DNA of 55,449 nt from Jaenimonas drosophilae. Its lineage: Eukaryota; Euglenozoa; Kinetoplastea; Trypanosomatida; Trypanosomatidae. Location of the stretch: contig JASAON010001556.1 in assembly GCA_030849065.1 (NCBI GenBank), positions 1 to 55,449 on the forward strand, in the 5' to 3' direction. How positions within the stretch are numbered: position 1 is the stretch's first letter; each line of letters begins with the position of its first letter. The translations under genes were made by a program, and so were the position numbers. Below the pieces are notes generated by a model that was given only the letters and a program-made list of their open reading frames with translations, ran no database searches and was not told the DNA's origin. This document shows positions 19,167 to 28,260 of the stretch, piece after piece.

Positions 19167-19964
19167 ATGGTGCTCGTGGAGTGCAAGCGCCTGCCCAAGG
19201 AGGAGTACAGCAAAGACTATGACGTGTTCATCATGTCCTTCCCTGGTACCACCAACCTTGGTGAGGCCACCGATGCGGTGCAGCTTCTTCAGAACACACG
19301 TGTTCGACTAGGATGGATGTTGGGGGCGGCCAAGCAGCTCGCCAAGGACTCCTTGTCGGAGGAGCAGCAGCATCACCTCCTCGGCCCTGCCGGAGATTGC
19401 GAGCGCTTCCTCTCACCCGAGCGGGCTGAACGCCGTCAAGTTACTACGCAGGAAGAGGCCGACGCCATTGTAGAATCCTTCAAGGGCGGGGCGATGATTG
19501 TGTTTCCTGCGGAGTGCAGCGGTGCCGATGCGACGCAACGTCTCGCCGCGCTGCTCGAGAATGACGCCGCGAGTGATGCGGAGAAGTCCAAGGCACACCG
19601 CATTCTGAGCCTCATTGATGATGGTGCCACGACGGAGGCCATCCTCGAAGGACCGGCGGTGATGTGGTGGAGCGCCAAGCCCCTCGCACGGGATGCAGAC
19701 TTTGTGAAGTACCTCGGTAAGAATGAAAAGACGAAGATCACCGTGAAGCTGACCAAGTTGGGGGCCAATGCCCCGCCGCGGGAGCCTGCCGTCGATGCCA
19801 AGACGCAGGCGGAGCTCATGACGCACTTCTATCGCAAGCAGGAGGAGATGAAGAAGGTGGTGGAGGACGACGACATCTCCTTTGGCAACAGCGAGTGGGC
19901 CAATCCGCATGGTCTAAAGAAGCAGCTCCTCGGCATTGACCAGATCAACTACCGCCCCATGTAG
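19167..19964 (+). CDS. CFAP298: CFAP298 (C21orf59/Kurly) homologue
   Basis: This 265-residue protein matches CFAP298, a conserved factor needed for cilium motility and outer dynein arm assembly. The N-terminus MVLVECKR corresponds to the family start. The middle has the AMIVFP strand. The strongest block is MWWSAKPL, then YLGKNEKTKITVKLTKLGANAPPREP and the helix LMTHFYRKQEEMKK. It ends in NSEWANPHGLKKQLLGI-DQINYRPM, the family signature tail. The start at 19167 is supported both by this homology and by the predicted splice acceptor. Human-type insertions are shorter here. A divergent second member lies at 45953. Its presence fits a flagellated organism. Confidence 0.9.
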   Translation: MVLVECKRLPKEEYSKDYDVFIMSFPGTTNLGEATDAVQLLQNTRVRLGWMLGAAKQLAKDSLSEEQQHHLLGPAGDCERFLSPERAERRQVTTQEEADAIVESFKGGAMIVFPAECSGADATQRLAALLENDAASDAEKSKAHRILSLIDDGATTEAILEGPAVMWWSAKPLARDADFVKYLGKNEKTKITVKLTKLGANAPPREPAVDAKTQAELMTHFYRKQEEMKKVVEDDDISFGNSEWANPHGLKKQLLGIDQINYRPM

Positions 19965-20188
19965 AGATGGCAGACGTTGTGCTTGTGCTGCCTGCTCGCC
20001 CTGCATGGATAGTGAATGCTGATGATGATGATGATGACGACCTTCACACACATCTCATGCGCGTACGCGTTGTTTCTGCTCAGCCCTTGATGGAAGGACG
20101 CTTCCCCCCTATTTTCTCCAAAACACACAAGGATTGTGATACATGTACATGTACTTGCTTGCGTGTTGCTCTTCACACTGACACACAC

Positions 20189-20233
20189 TTCTTCTCTCTC
20201 CACATTTTTTCCATGTTTTTTCATTCATTGTAG
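20189..20233 (+). promoter_or_regulatory. Predicted trans-splice acceptor of eL18
   Basis: The pyrimidine-rich stretch 20189-20229 ends in TTGTAG with AG at 20232-20233. It leaves a 22-nt leader before the ATG at 20256 and excludes the upstream in-frame ATG at 20136. Confidence 0.65.
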
Positions 20234-20255
20234 TCACGACCTACGCAGCATAATC

Positions 20256-20852
20256 ATGGGCGTTGATCTCACTGGTGTGTCCAAGCTGAAGCGCTGTGTG
20301 CGCCACCACACGTACTCCACGAACCCCTACATCAAGCTTCTCATCAAGCTGTACAAGTTCCTGGCCAAGCGCACCAACTCTGGCTTCAACAAGCTCGTCT
20401 ACCAGCGCCTTCTCAAGAGCCGCAGCAACCGCGCCCCCATCTCCCTCAGCCGCATCGCTGTGGTGACGAAGCGCAAGACCAGCTTCCTGGAGAAGAGCAA
20501 GAAGGCCCCCATCGCCGTCATTGTCGGTGATGTGCTCGACGACGTCCGCATGGCCCGCATCCCCGCCCTCCGCGTCTGCGCTCTGCGCTTCTCCAAGGGT
20601 GCCCGCCAGAGCATCGCCGCCGCCGGTGGCGAGTGCCTCACCTTCGACCAGCTTGCCATGATCGCCCCCACCGGCAAGAACACGCTGCTCCTCCGCGGCC
20701 GCAAGTCTGGACGCGAGTCTGTGAAGCACTTCGGCGCTGCGGGCGTGCCCGGCAGCCACGCCGCTCCTCACGGCACCAACCGTGGCAAGGAGACCAAGCG
20801 CGGTCGCCGCCCGGGTTGCGCGTACAAGCGCAAGGCCTTCCGCCACGTCTAA
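20256..20852 (+). CDS. RPL18: 60S ribosomal protein eL18
   Basis: The 198-residue product matches eL18 of the large ribosomal subunit. It starts MGVDL and contains the typical NPYIKLLIKLYKFLAKRT, SRSNRAPISLSRI, VVGDVLDDVR-like (here VIVGDVLDDVRMARIP), LRVCALRFSKGAR and the C-terminal HFGAAGVPGSHAAPHG segment, ending in a basic RGRRPGCAYKRKAFRHV. Length is close to the usual 185-190. The upstream in-frame extension from 20136 is the translated splice tract and is rejected. Codons are very strongly C- and G-ending, as expected of an abundant ribosomal protein. Confidence 0.95.
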   Translation: MGVDLTGVSKLKRCVRHHTYSTNPYIKLLIKLYKFLAKRTNSGFNKLVYQRLLKSRSNRAPISLSRIAVVTKRKTSFLEKSKKAPIAVIVGDVLDDVRMARIPALRVCALRFSKGARQSIAAAGGECLTFDQLAMIAPTGKNTLLLRGRKSGRESVKHFGAAGVPGSHAAPHGTNRGKETKRGRRPGCAYKRKAFRHV

Positions 20853-21215
20853 GTGCTGGTTGTGCGCGGGTGATGGATGGGGCGAAGAGGCTCTTCCTCT
20901 TCGTCCTCTGTTGTCTGTCGTCGTGAATTCTTTTTCATTTATCATCTCAACCAAACACATACATGGAGAACGTAGTACCGTCGTGCTGATGACGGAGGTT
21001 GTGCGCACACGACACACATCAATGACTTGTTGTTGGTATTCAGTGCATGAATTCATCTCTCTCTCTCTCTTCTTTTCTTCGTGTTGTTTGTGGTAGCATA
21101 GTCGTGTTTTGGGGTACTGCAACCACATCATCCTCCACGACATTCAACATCTACCGTATTCCGTGAAAGACACACACACACTTACACAAACACAGAAAAA
21201 AACCCCACAACCATC
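20853..21215. other. Spacer between eL18 and the 967-residue protein
   Basis: No gene is seen. A TCTCTCTCTCTCTTCTTTTCTTC pyrimidine tract at about 21056-21079 is a good splice signal candidate for the next gene. Confidence 0.5.
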
Positions 21216-24119
21216 ATGGCGCCAAAAGCTAGGATTGTGGAGGTGGATGATGTGAAGGCCGTCGTCTCGCACATCAATCGAATCCTTAGTGCATGCGGGG
21301 CGGCGAAGCCTTTTGCCTCCACGCAGATTTATGCCCAGCCGGAGCTCGTCCACCTCATCTCTGCCAATGATCTGCGCTACCTTCACCGCCATCAGAACCT
21401 CCTCGTCAACCATGCAGGAGTTGTGTGCGACTTTAGCACGTTGGCGGTGATTTTGTGGGGGATGCTGCGGGCAGGTGCAACCGCCATCACCCAAGTAGCC
21501 TCTGCTCTTCCTCCTCCTCCACCTTCACCAGGTACCACGGAGAACACCAACAACAACAACAACAGCAGCCAACAACCAATGCCATCCTTCTCCAACATGT
21601 TTGGCCAGCTGCATCGGTTGGCCTTGGTGATGGATCTTCTCTGTGCGCTGGAGCAGTCGGAGAAGACGCGGCGGTCCACCGATGGAGCTACGATGATCCC
21701 AGAAGATTGCCAAACCTGGACGAACATCGTGAATGATCTCGCCGACCTCCTCGAGCGACTCCTTGCCATACTGACGCAGGCCACACCAACGGAGATGGTG
21801 AGCTTCAGCCAGAAGCACGTCCTCGCCCACATTGCCGATCACGCCCTCTCACGGTCATTGACGTACACGCGTTTGATGGTGGAGCATGGCGAGGTGAAGG
21901 AGGTGCAGCCCCTGCTGACTCTCTTGAATACCGATGTTGTGTGGAGGGCGAGTGGGGTGAGCCTCACTGCCACACGATGCTACTGCAGCTGCCTCGTCCA
22001 GCTCATTCGGACACTGAACCTCCACAGCCGTGAGTTTGGTGGTCGTGCTGCTGTGGATGAGATCATCACAACTCTTCTCTTTCAACGTTTGGCACAGCGA
22101 CCGCCCTACGCAGCACGTGCCTTTGAGCTGATGTACTTTGCCAAGCATCAATCCCTCGCACGAGAGGAGCGCGTGCGATCAAATCGCAGCAGTGGCAGCG
22201 ACAGCAGCAACGGTGGCGGTCGTGGGCTGGGCATGCTGATGCAGGCACGCTTGGTGCAGCTCGCGGTGGAGGAGTGCCTCTCCATGGACGACCTTGGCGG
22301 TACGGAGCTCGTCATGGTGCGTGCAACGCGTGAAGCCGTTGTGCGCCATCTGCGGCAGCTGGAATCTTCATCCTCTGGCCAACCTCCGTTGAGCTTCTAT
22401 CAGCTTCTTCTTCTCGCAGTGGTGGAGGGGATGCCGAGGGTGGACCTCACCCTAGACGCCCCACTTGTGGAGCGTGCGAAGCTGACGCATCTCACGTCCG
22501 ATGCCTCACTGCTTCATCCAGACCTTCTGCGGCTCATGATGATGCGTTGCTACACCGTACGTAGCCATGCCGGTGAGCTACTCTCTGCTGAATCTGCCAT
22601 GGCGGTGTTTCGCGCTCTCCACGCCTGCATCCTTCAACGCGATCAGTGGCCGGCAATTGCAGAGCGCGGTGGTGCCACCCTCACGCACCTGGCTGCCGAC
22701 CCACTCTTGGAGTTCCCATCGATTGCGGCCATCCTCTGCGACGCGATGATGCACAGCGAGGCCAACAACACCTCGTCGCAAACGTCGGCGGAGGATGTGG
22801 CGCGCTCCATCAACGTTGCAGCAGGTGATGGTTTGGGCTCACTTGCTGCCGTGGCCGCCACACACAACACCGCCATGGTTGGCTTTTTGGTGGAAGTGGA
22901 GGCATCGACGAAGGAGCTCTTCGGCGTGCTCGACCGCTACGCCGAGGTCAAAAAGACCTCCAAGCGCCCACAGACATCATCATCATCATCATCATCATCA
23001 TCTTCACTCAGCCCTGCACTTACCGCCACCATCAATACAAGCACAGCCCTGCTTCTCAATGTTGTGGAGGTGGCCATGCTGAATGAAGAGGCCCATCTGG
23101 AGTACCTCACGGCACCCTTGTTGCACGTCCTCACGCATCTCTTCGCCTGCGCCATGTTTGCCCCACCCGACTCCAGCAATGCACGCGCGGTGCGATCCTT
23201 CCGCTCCGTGGAGCACCGCCTTCTCCGACGATTGGTGGATGGCCCACGTCGGCTCACCACACACGCCATCAACGATTTTTTTCTGCGCTCAGTCGTGGCA
23301 CTCAGCCGTCGCACCGACGTTCGCGCGTCCAACAAGATTATTCTGGCACGTTTGGAGGCCTATCTCCGCTGCATGACGAGCTCCAGCGCGGCCTACGCCG
23401 TGAAGGAGGAGCTGATGCTAGAGCACTGGGTGGATGTCTGTGTGCCGGCCATCACCGCCAACCATGCGGAGGTCGCTCTCGGGGTGGCAGGACTTGAATT
23501 TTTCATTGCACCATTTCTTGCGCGATGCACCGCGGCCCCGCTCTTCGTGCCCACCTACGTGGCCATCTTCGTGCCTACACACAACGCCAAGTACGGTGAG
23601 CCCAGTCTGCCGCTGCTGCGCCACTTTGCACGCACCGCACGTGGCGCCTGCCAAGGCATTGAGGGCTGCGACGAAACAAGCCTGCGGAAGCAGCTTGACG
23701 ACCCAAACTCTGCCCTTCGTCGCTTTACACAGGATGCACGAGATGTGCGCAGTCTGGCCACCATCACCCCAACGAGTGCCGTTCTTCTCGTTGTATCGGC
23801 CATCTTTGATCGCCTGTGCGTCTTGTGGAACCACACCACTGCACGATCCCAACACACGCTGCAGTGCTTTACCGCCTACTTCTCAGCCCTGGCCAACTTG
23901 CTGCAGTGCAACAACACACATGTTCTGCACCGCGTGAGTGCGTCTGTGGAGGCACTGATTGTGGAGCACCTCCGTGGCAGCAAACTGCAAGGAAGCCTTC
24001 TCTCGTACGTTGGCCAGGTCGTGGATAATACGAGCGGCACATCAAAAAAGAGCATCGCGGAGTGGTACCTCGACCTCTCTAGCAAGGTTCGACGTGAGGC
24101 TGGTGGGGCCAAGCTCTAA
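21216..24119 (+). CDS. Large helical protein of unknown function
   Basis: I do not recognise this 967-residue protein. It is rich in Leu, Ala, Val, Arg and His and reads as a long chain of amphipathic helices without transmembrane segments, suggesting an alpha-solenoid scaffold. Two low-complexity insertions interrupt it: an Asn/Gln-rich one near residues 110-125 (AAC repeat, about 21546-21573) and a Ser run near residue 590 (TCA repeat, about 22976-23004). The N-terminus MAPKARIVEVDDVKAVV has no clear targeting signal. Codon use follows the neighbours and the frame is open throughout, so it is a genuine gene. It may be a kinetoplastid-specific protein. Confidence 0.8.
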   Translation: MAPKARIVEVDDVKAVVSHINRILSACGAAKPFASTQIYAQPELVHLISANDLRYLHRHQNLLVNHAGVVCDFSTLAVILWGMLRAGATAITQVASALPPPPPSPGTTENTNNNNNSSQQPMPSFSNMFGQLHRLALVMDLLCALEQSEKTRRSTDGATMIPEDCQTWTNIVNDLADLLERLLAILTQATPTEMVSFSQKHVLAHIADHALSRSLTYTRLMVEHGEVKEVQPLLTLLNTDVVWRASGVSLTATRCYCSCLVQLIRTLNLHSREFGGRAAVDEIITTLLFQRLAQRPPYAARAFELMYFAKHQSLAREERVRSNRSSGSDSSNGGGRGLGMLMQARLVQLAVEECLSMDDLGGTELVMVRATREAVVRHLRQLESSSSGQPPLSFYQLLLLAVVEGMPRVDLTLDAPLVERAKLTHLTSDASLLHPDLLRLMMMRCYTVRSHAGELLSAESAMAVFRALHACILQRDQWPAIAERGGATLTHLAADPLLEFPSIAAILCDAMMHSEANNTSSQTSAEDVARSINVAAGDGLGSLAAVAATHNTAMVGFLVEVEASTKELFGVLDRYAEVKKTSKRPQTSSSSSSSSSSLSPALTATINTSTALLLNVVEVAMLNEEAHLEYLTAPLLHVLTHLFACAMFAPPDSSNARAVRSFRSVEHRLLRRLVDGPRRLTTHAINDFFLRSVVALSRRTDVRASNKIILARLEAYLRCMTSSSAAYAVKEELMLEHWVDVCVPAITANHAEVALGVAGLEFFIAPFLARCTAAPLFVPTYVAIFVPTHNAKYGEPSLPLLRHFARTARGACQGIEGCDETSLRKQLDDPNSALRRFTQDARDVRSLATITPTSAVLLVVSAIFDRLCVLWNHTTARSQHTLQCFTAYFSALANLLQCNNTHVLHRVSASVEALIVEHLRGSKLQGSLLSYVGQVVDNTSGTSKKSIAEWYLDLSSKVRREAGGAKL
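22976..23004 (+). repeat. TCA repeat coding poly-Ser in the 967-residue protein
   Basis: About nine TCA/TCT triplets are read as serine in the coding frame. The same trinucleotide occurs in spacers of this window. Confidence 0.85.
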
Positions 24120-24449
24120 GCGGCGTTGGCGAGAGGCACGTTCGTTTGCTTTTGGATGGTACTTGTGGGAAGTTGCGCGCGTGTACCTGGAGAAGTAGGC
24201 CAACATCATCATTTCTCCTTCACACCCTCACCTCTATCTCGTCTGATGAACCTATCGTAAGTTCGTTGAGTGCACCAAACAAATGTGGTTGTGGAGTGCG
24301 GCCATATTGTCTGTTTGTGTGTGTGTGTGCGTACATCATCATCATCATCTTTTCTGTTGTGCTAAAAACACACTGCATTGGTAGTGATTGGGTTCATGAC
24401 TCTATCTTCTCTCCCCTTTTCTTGTTGAAGCCCCCAAAGTGTGTATGGA
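24120..24449. other. Spacer upstream of the COQ8-like gene
   Basis: No gene is seen. It holds a GTGTGTGT run near 24318-24328, a CATCATCATCATCAT run near 24335-24350 and a TCTATCTTCTCTCCCCTTTTC pyrimidine tract at about 24402-24422, followed by AG at 24429-24430. Confidence 0.5.
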
Positions 24450-26090
24450 ATGATGCGCGCATCGAGCAGCTGCCGCATGGGCTACACCCCCGACTGCGCC
24501 ATCTTTCGTGGCCTTCAGCGTCTCGGCAGCGCTGTGCTGCAGCAGTGGATGCCCTACTCCGCCTCCGAGACCTTTTCACAACCGCACCAACAACAACAAC
24601 AATCATCATCATCATCATCCACGGAAGCACTCCATCTACCAACGAATGTGGTACGTGATATGATGGCGGCAGAGTCCAGCCGTGGCCGCAGTCTTCGCAC
24701 GCGCGCCGTGCCCGCCACACGCACCGCACGTGCTGCCGGCTTCACCTCCCTCTTTCTGCAGCTGGGCTACGACAAGGCCATGGGCAAGACTCCACGTGGG
24801 GGTTTGTTCTCACTGGCGTCACATGAACGCATCGTTGAAACTCTCTGCCGCATGCGTGGAGCCGTGCTGAAGCTGGGACAGATGCTGAGCATCCAGGATG
24901 AAAACACCGTACCTCCCGCCATCACCGCCATCTTTGCGCGCGTACGCGATCAGGCGTTCGCGATGCCAACACCGCAGCTCCACGCGACGTTGCGGGCGGA
25001 GTTTGGCGGAGATGAGGAGTGGCGTACAAAGTTGTTTGAGGAGTTTCGTGATGAGCCGATTGCAGCAGCTAGCATTGGCCAAGTACACTACGCACGGCTC
25101 CGACCACGTGAGGCCGTACAAGGCTCTGCCACACAAACTGCAGATGCAGTATCATCATCATCATCGTCGTCCTTGGAGGAGGCACCCTTGGTGGAGGTGG
25201 CTGTGAAGGTGCAGTATCCTGGTGTTGCGCAGAGCATTGACTCCGATGTTGCCAATCTGCGCATGCTCATGTCATGGAATCTTCTCCCGCCAGGCATGTT
25301 CGTGGATAGCATCTTAAAGGAGTTGCGAAGCGAACTGAGCCTCGAGTGCCAATACGCTGTGGAGGCGGAGAAGCAGATGCGCTACCGCAATCTTATTCAT
25401 GGAGATGAAGAGCTGAAGAGCCTCTTCCAGGTTCCACGTGTGGTGACAGAGCTCAGTACAGACCGCATGCTCATCACCGAGTACGTCCGGGGAGTTCCTA
25501 TTGATCAACTGGCCAAGCGCCAAGACATTCCGCAGGCGTTTCGTGATCGTGTGGCACACATGATGATGCTACTAACCCTTCGTGAGCTGTTTTGTTGGCA
25601 CTTTATGCAAACCGATCCCAACTACGCCAACTTTTTGTACGACGCGGAGCATCAACGCATCCATCTCCTTGACTTTGGTGCAGCACGTGAGTACACCGAT
25701 GCGTTCGTCAGCGACTACCTAGATGTGGTGGCTGCCTCTGCACGGCAGGATCGTGCCACGGTGATTGAGAAGAGCATCCGTCTTGGTTTCCTCACGGGCC
25801 AGGAGGTGAAGGAGATGATCGACGCCCACGTGGAAAGCGTCTTCCTCCTTGGCAAGCCCTTTCGTGATCGCAGTCAGCCCTACGACTTCACCTCGGAGAA
25901 CCTCCCACGGCAGATTCAGAGCCACGTACCAACCATGGTGCGTTTGCGTCTCAAAGCACCACCCACACCGACCTACTCTCTGCACCGCCGTTTAAGCGGA
26001 ACCATCTTGCTCGCCACACGTCTTGGTGCCTCCATCAACTCGGCGGAGATGTTCTGGAACATCTACGACGACGTTAAGCGCTCTTCATAG
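24450..26090 (+). CDS. COQ8/ADCK (ABC1/UbiB) atypical kinase
   Basis: This 546-residue protein belongs to the UbiB/ABC1/COQ8 family, atypical kinase-fold ATPases that support coenzyme Q biosynthesis at the inner mitochondrial membrane. The diagnostic KxGQ motif is in VLKLGQMLS near residue 140, preceded by helices typical of the N-terminal extension. The A-rich nucleotide loop reads AAASIGQVH near 205. The ATP-binding Lys is in VAVKVQYPGV, the catalytic loop is QTDPNYANFL near 385, and the metal-binding LLDFGAARE lies near 407. The first 45 residues are compatible with mitochondrial targeting, followed by Gln and Ser runs from CAA and TCA repeats. GTG 24441 was not used; the first ATG in frame is 24450. 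Confidence 0.9.
   Translation: MMRASSSCRMGYTPDCAIFRGLQRLGSAVLQQWMPYSASETFSQPHQQQQQSSSSSSTEALHLPTNVVRDMMAAESSRGRSLRTRAVPATRTARAAGFTSLFLQLGYDKAMGKTPRGGLFSLASHERIVETLCRMRGAVLKLGQMLSIQDENTVPPAITAIFARVRDQAFAMPTPQLHATLRAEFGGDEEWRTKLFEEFRDEPIAAASIGQVHYARLRPREAVQGSATQTADAVSSSSSSSLEEAPLVEVAVKVQYPGVAQSIDSDVANLRMLMSWNLLPPGMFVDSILKELRSELSLECQYAVEAEKQMRYRNLIHGDEELKSLFQVPRVVTELSTDRMLITEYVRGVPIDQLAKRQDIPQAFRDRVAHMMMLLTLRELFCWHFMQTDPNYANFLYDAEHQRIHLLDFGAAREYTDAFVSDYLDVVAASARQDRATVIEKSIRLGFLTGQEVKEMIDAHVESVFLLGKPFRDRSQPYDFTSENLPRQIQSHVPTMVRLRLKAPPTPTYSLHRRLSGTILLATRLGASINSAEMFWNIYDDVKRSS
24588..24619 (+). repeat. CAA and TCA repeats coding Gln and Ser runs in COQ8
   Basis: Adjacent CAA and TCA runs give poly-Gln followed by poly-Ser near residue 50, between the targeting region and the kinase-like fold. 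A second Ser run from TCA occurs at about 25148-25165. Confidence 0.8.
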
Positions 26091-26365
26091 TTGCAGTGGT
26101 ACGCGAATGCAGGAATCTTGTTCCTTTCCAACAACATCATTATCCACGAAGGAGATGAAACACTGCAACTCTCGATGGACCATTGGCTGCCTATGAGCAG
26201 ATCTCCACACATATCGTTCATATCTACATCAGCAACAACAACTGCTAATCGCCAAGAATACTGTGTTGTGTTGTGCCTGCTTCATTTCACTCTCTCTTGA
26301 TCTTCTCCTTCACCTGACAGACCCACTCTTATACTTCTGCGTGTGTTTGCAACAACTTACCACAC

Positions 26366-27457
26366 ATGGATCAACACACCCAGACACCCAAGCACCTCAC
26401 GCAGATGCCATCCAACCTGGCCACAACCCCTGCAACCGCTCAACCATCAGAGACAGGTTCTACAGCCGAAGCAGCCGTTGCTCGAGGTGCGGTGAGCAAC
26501 ACTGCAACACAGACTGGTTGCAAGGACTGGTCTGCCAAGGACGTTTTCCAGGCACGCAAACTTGTGTATGACGCTGCAGGAAGTCGCTGGGATAGCCACC
26601 ATGTGCTGCTACGTCTGCCACGCCCCGGCGCATTGCTGGGGGAAGGTGGCCTACGTCGTTGCTACGAGGTGATGGAGGTTGTGGGGGATGAGGAGGTGCC
26701 CTTGGTGGCGAAGTTCTTCAAGCGACGTGAGGACATCACTTCAACTGAGCTGTATCTCGGTGAATCAATGGCCCAGTGCATGTGCGAGGAGTTTGCCATC
26801 AACTTTGTCCTTGCGTGCAAGACCGTGCATCGACCGCAACACCTCTCCTTCGTGCCGTGTGCGGTTGTGAAGATCTCAGCCTCGGAGCTGGCGAACAACA
26901 TCCGTGGCCCCACAAAGCACTTCTTGAAGAAGTACCGCGTATCCAGTGGGGATGTGGTTTTCATTATGGAGCCCAAACTATCTGGAGAGTTCGTCAAGTA
27001 CACGGACAACAGAGGTACGGTGTTTCGTGGACGACGAGGCCGTCACGAGCTGATCAACGTCTTGGAGGCCTTCAGCCACTTCACCTTGGTGGAGAGTGGT
27101 GGGTCGATGCTCGTCTGTGATTTGCAAGGCGTGGGCGACTATCTCACAGACCCGCAGATTCACACCGAAGATGGCAAAGGCATGGGCTCGGGCAACTGTG
27201 GGAGCCATGGAATCAGGAAGTGGATTCGCGCACACCATTGCACCTCGTTGTGCCAACAACTTGGCATGAAGGAGCTCATCCTACCCAGTGGGGTACTCAC
27301 GGCTGAGGAGCAACGACGATACTGGGTGAGGTCGCTAAAATCAAACCGACCAACCACCCCCAGAGCGCTGCTCCCGCTGAGAAAACCTCTTGCAGAGATG
27401 GATGAGCATGAACGAGTGAGCTACGCCATCCAACTATCGCGACTCCTCGAAGTCTAG
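26366..27457 (+). CDS. Alpha-kinase, first of a tandem pair
   Basis: This 363-residue protein is an alpha-kinase (eEF2 kinase/myosin heavy chain kinase type), an atypical Ser/Thr kinase family. The domain covers most of the protein after an N-terminal Thr/Ala/Gln-rich linker of about 55 residues. Visible features are GGLRRCYEV, the ATP-binding Lys in LVAKFFKR, MEPKLSGEFVKYTDN, AFSHFTLVESGG, the catalytic Asp in VCDLQGV, DPQIHTEDGKG, the Gly-rich loop GMGSGNCG and the zinc ligands in HHCTSLC (HxCxxxC). No calmodulin-binding, Sel1 or WD40 regions are present, so its targets cannot be inferred. A paralogue follows at 28261, and a 117-bp tract around the catalytic site is nearly identical between the two. 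Confidence 0.9.
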   Translation: MDQHTQTPKHLTQMPSNLATTPATAQPSETGSTAEAAVARGAVSNTATQTGCKDWSAKDVFQARKLVYDAAGSRWDSHHVLLRLPRPGALLGEGGLRRCYEVMEVVGDEEVPLVAKFFKRREDITSTELYLGESMAQCMCEEFAINFVLACKTVHRPQHLSFVPCAVVKISASELANNIRGPTKHFLKKYRVSSGDVVFIMEPKLSGEFVKYTDNRGTVFRGRRGRHELINVLEAFSHFTLVESGGSMLVCDLQGVGDYLTDPQIHTEDGKGMGSGNCGSHGIRKWIRAHHCTSLCQQLGMKELILPSGVLTAEEQRRYWVRSLKSNRPTTPRALLPLRKPLAEMDEHERVSYAIQLSRLLEV

Positions 27458-28260
27458 ATGAATGCCAACAATGTGCGAGTGGGCACAAACTTGTTCGACG
27501 CTGTTGTGTTCTGGTTTTTTTTTCTTTATGGAAAGGATTGGGCTGTCCTCTTGTGCATTGCGTGTTCGTCATGTTGCATCTCTTTTTTTTTTCAGTGTGG
27601 CAGACACGATGCATGCTTGGGTTGCCATCCCATCCTTTGATCTTCTGCTATCGCCTTATTAACATTGTTTCATGTGAATATCTTGTGTTGCTTTATTTGT
27701 GTTTTATCACCGCTGCTACTACATGAGTGCACGTCATTGCGTCGTTGCATCATCTCCACGTGCTACGAAAGAGGAAGGCCAGCGTGCGTACCTCAGTCGC
27801 TTAGAGACGATCAGCATTAATTGATGGCTCTCGAGGGTTTTGTGTGCATCGCCATTGATGCTTCACACATGTTTTTTTTTTCTACTCGCACAGATAACTG
27901 AGTTCCGACCGGCGTGGCTACCGCATGCACGTGACTGTTGCTGCATCTCACTTGCATGGTGTGCTGTTCTCGTCTCTTCCATCATCATCATCGTACTAGT
28001 TAATTGCTGGCTTGGCCGTATTTTTCCTTCTTGTATTCATTTTTTTCACTGCTGCAGGACTTCCCACATCCCCAGGCGAGGTTCAGCAAACACAACACTA
28101 GCAAACAACATCCTTGTGGGAGTACATCTCCGTCGATCCATCAACATACAAACACGTACACGTCTTCTTCCTCGCGGACAGATTTCATCAGTTCCTCTCT
28201 AGTACCGGAAAATCATATACACACACAAGCACTTCCTTGTCGTCAGGAGAGTGCTGTACC
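27458..28260. other. Spacer between the two alpha-kinases
   Basis: No gene is seen in these 803 bases. There are poly-T runs near 27513-27524, 27584-27593 and 27873-27881. The in-frame open region from 28114 continues into the second kinase but begins inside this spacer; the ATG at 28261 is preferred. Confidence 0.5.

Noticed and set aside
20136..20255. N-terminal extension of eL18
   Set aside because: It translates a spacer and splice tract. The ribosomal protein family starts at MGVDL (20256).
28114..28260. 49-residue N-terminal extension of the second alpha-kinase
   Set aside because: The composition is spacer-like, and the ATG at 28261 has a good context and matches where the acidic N-terminus begins.
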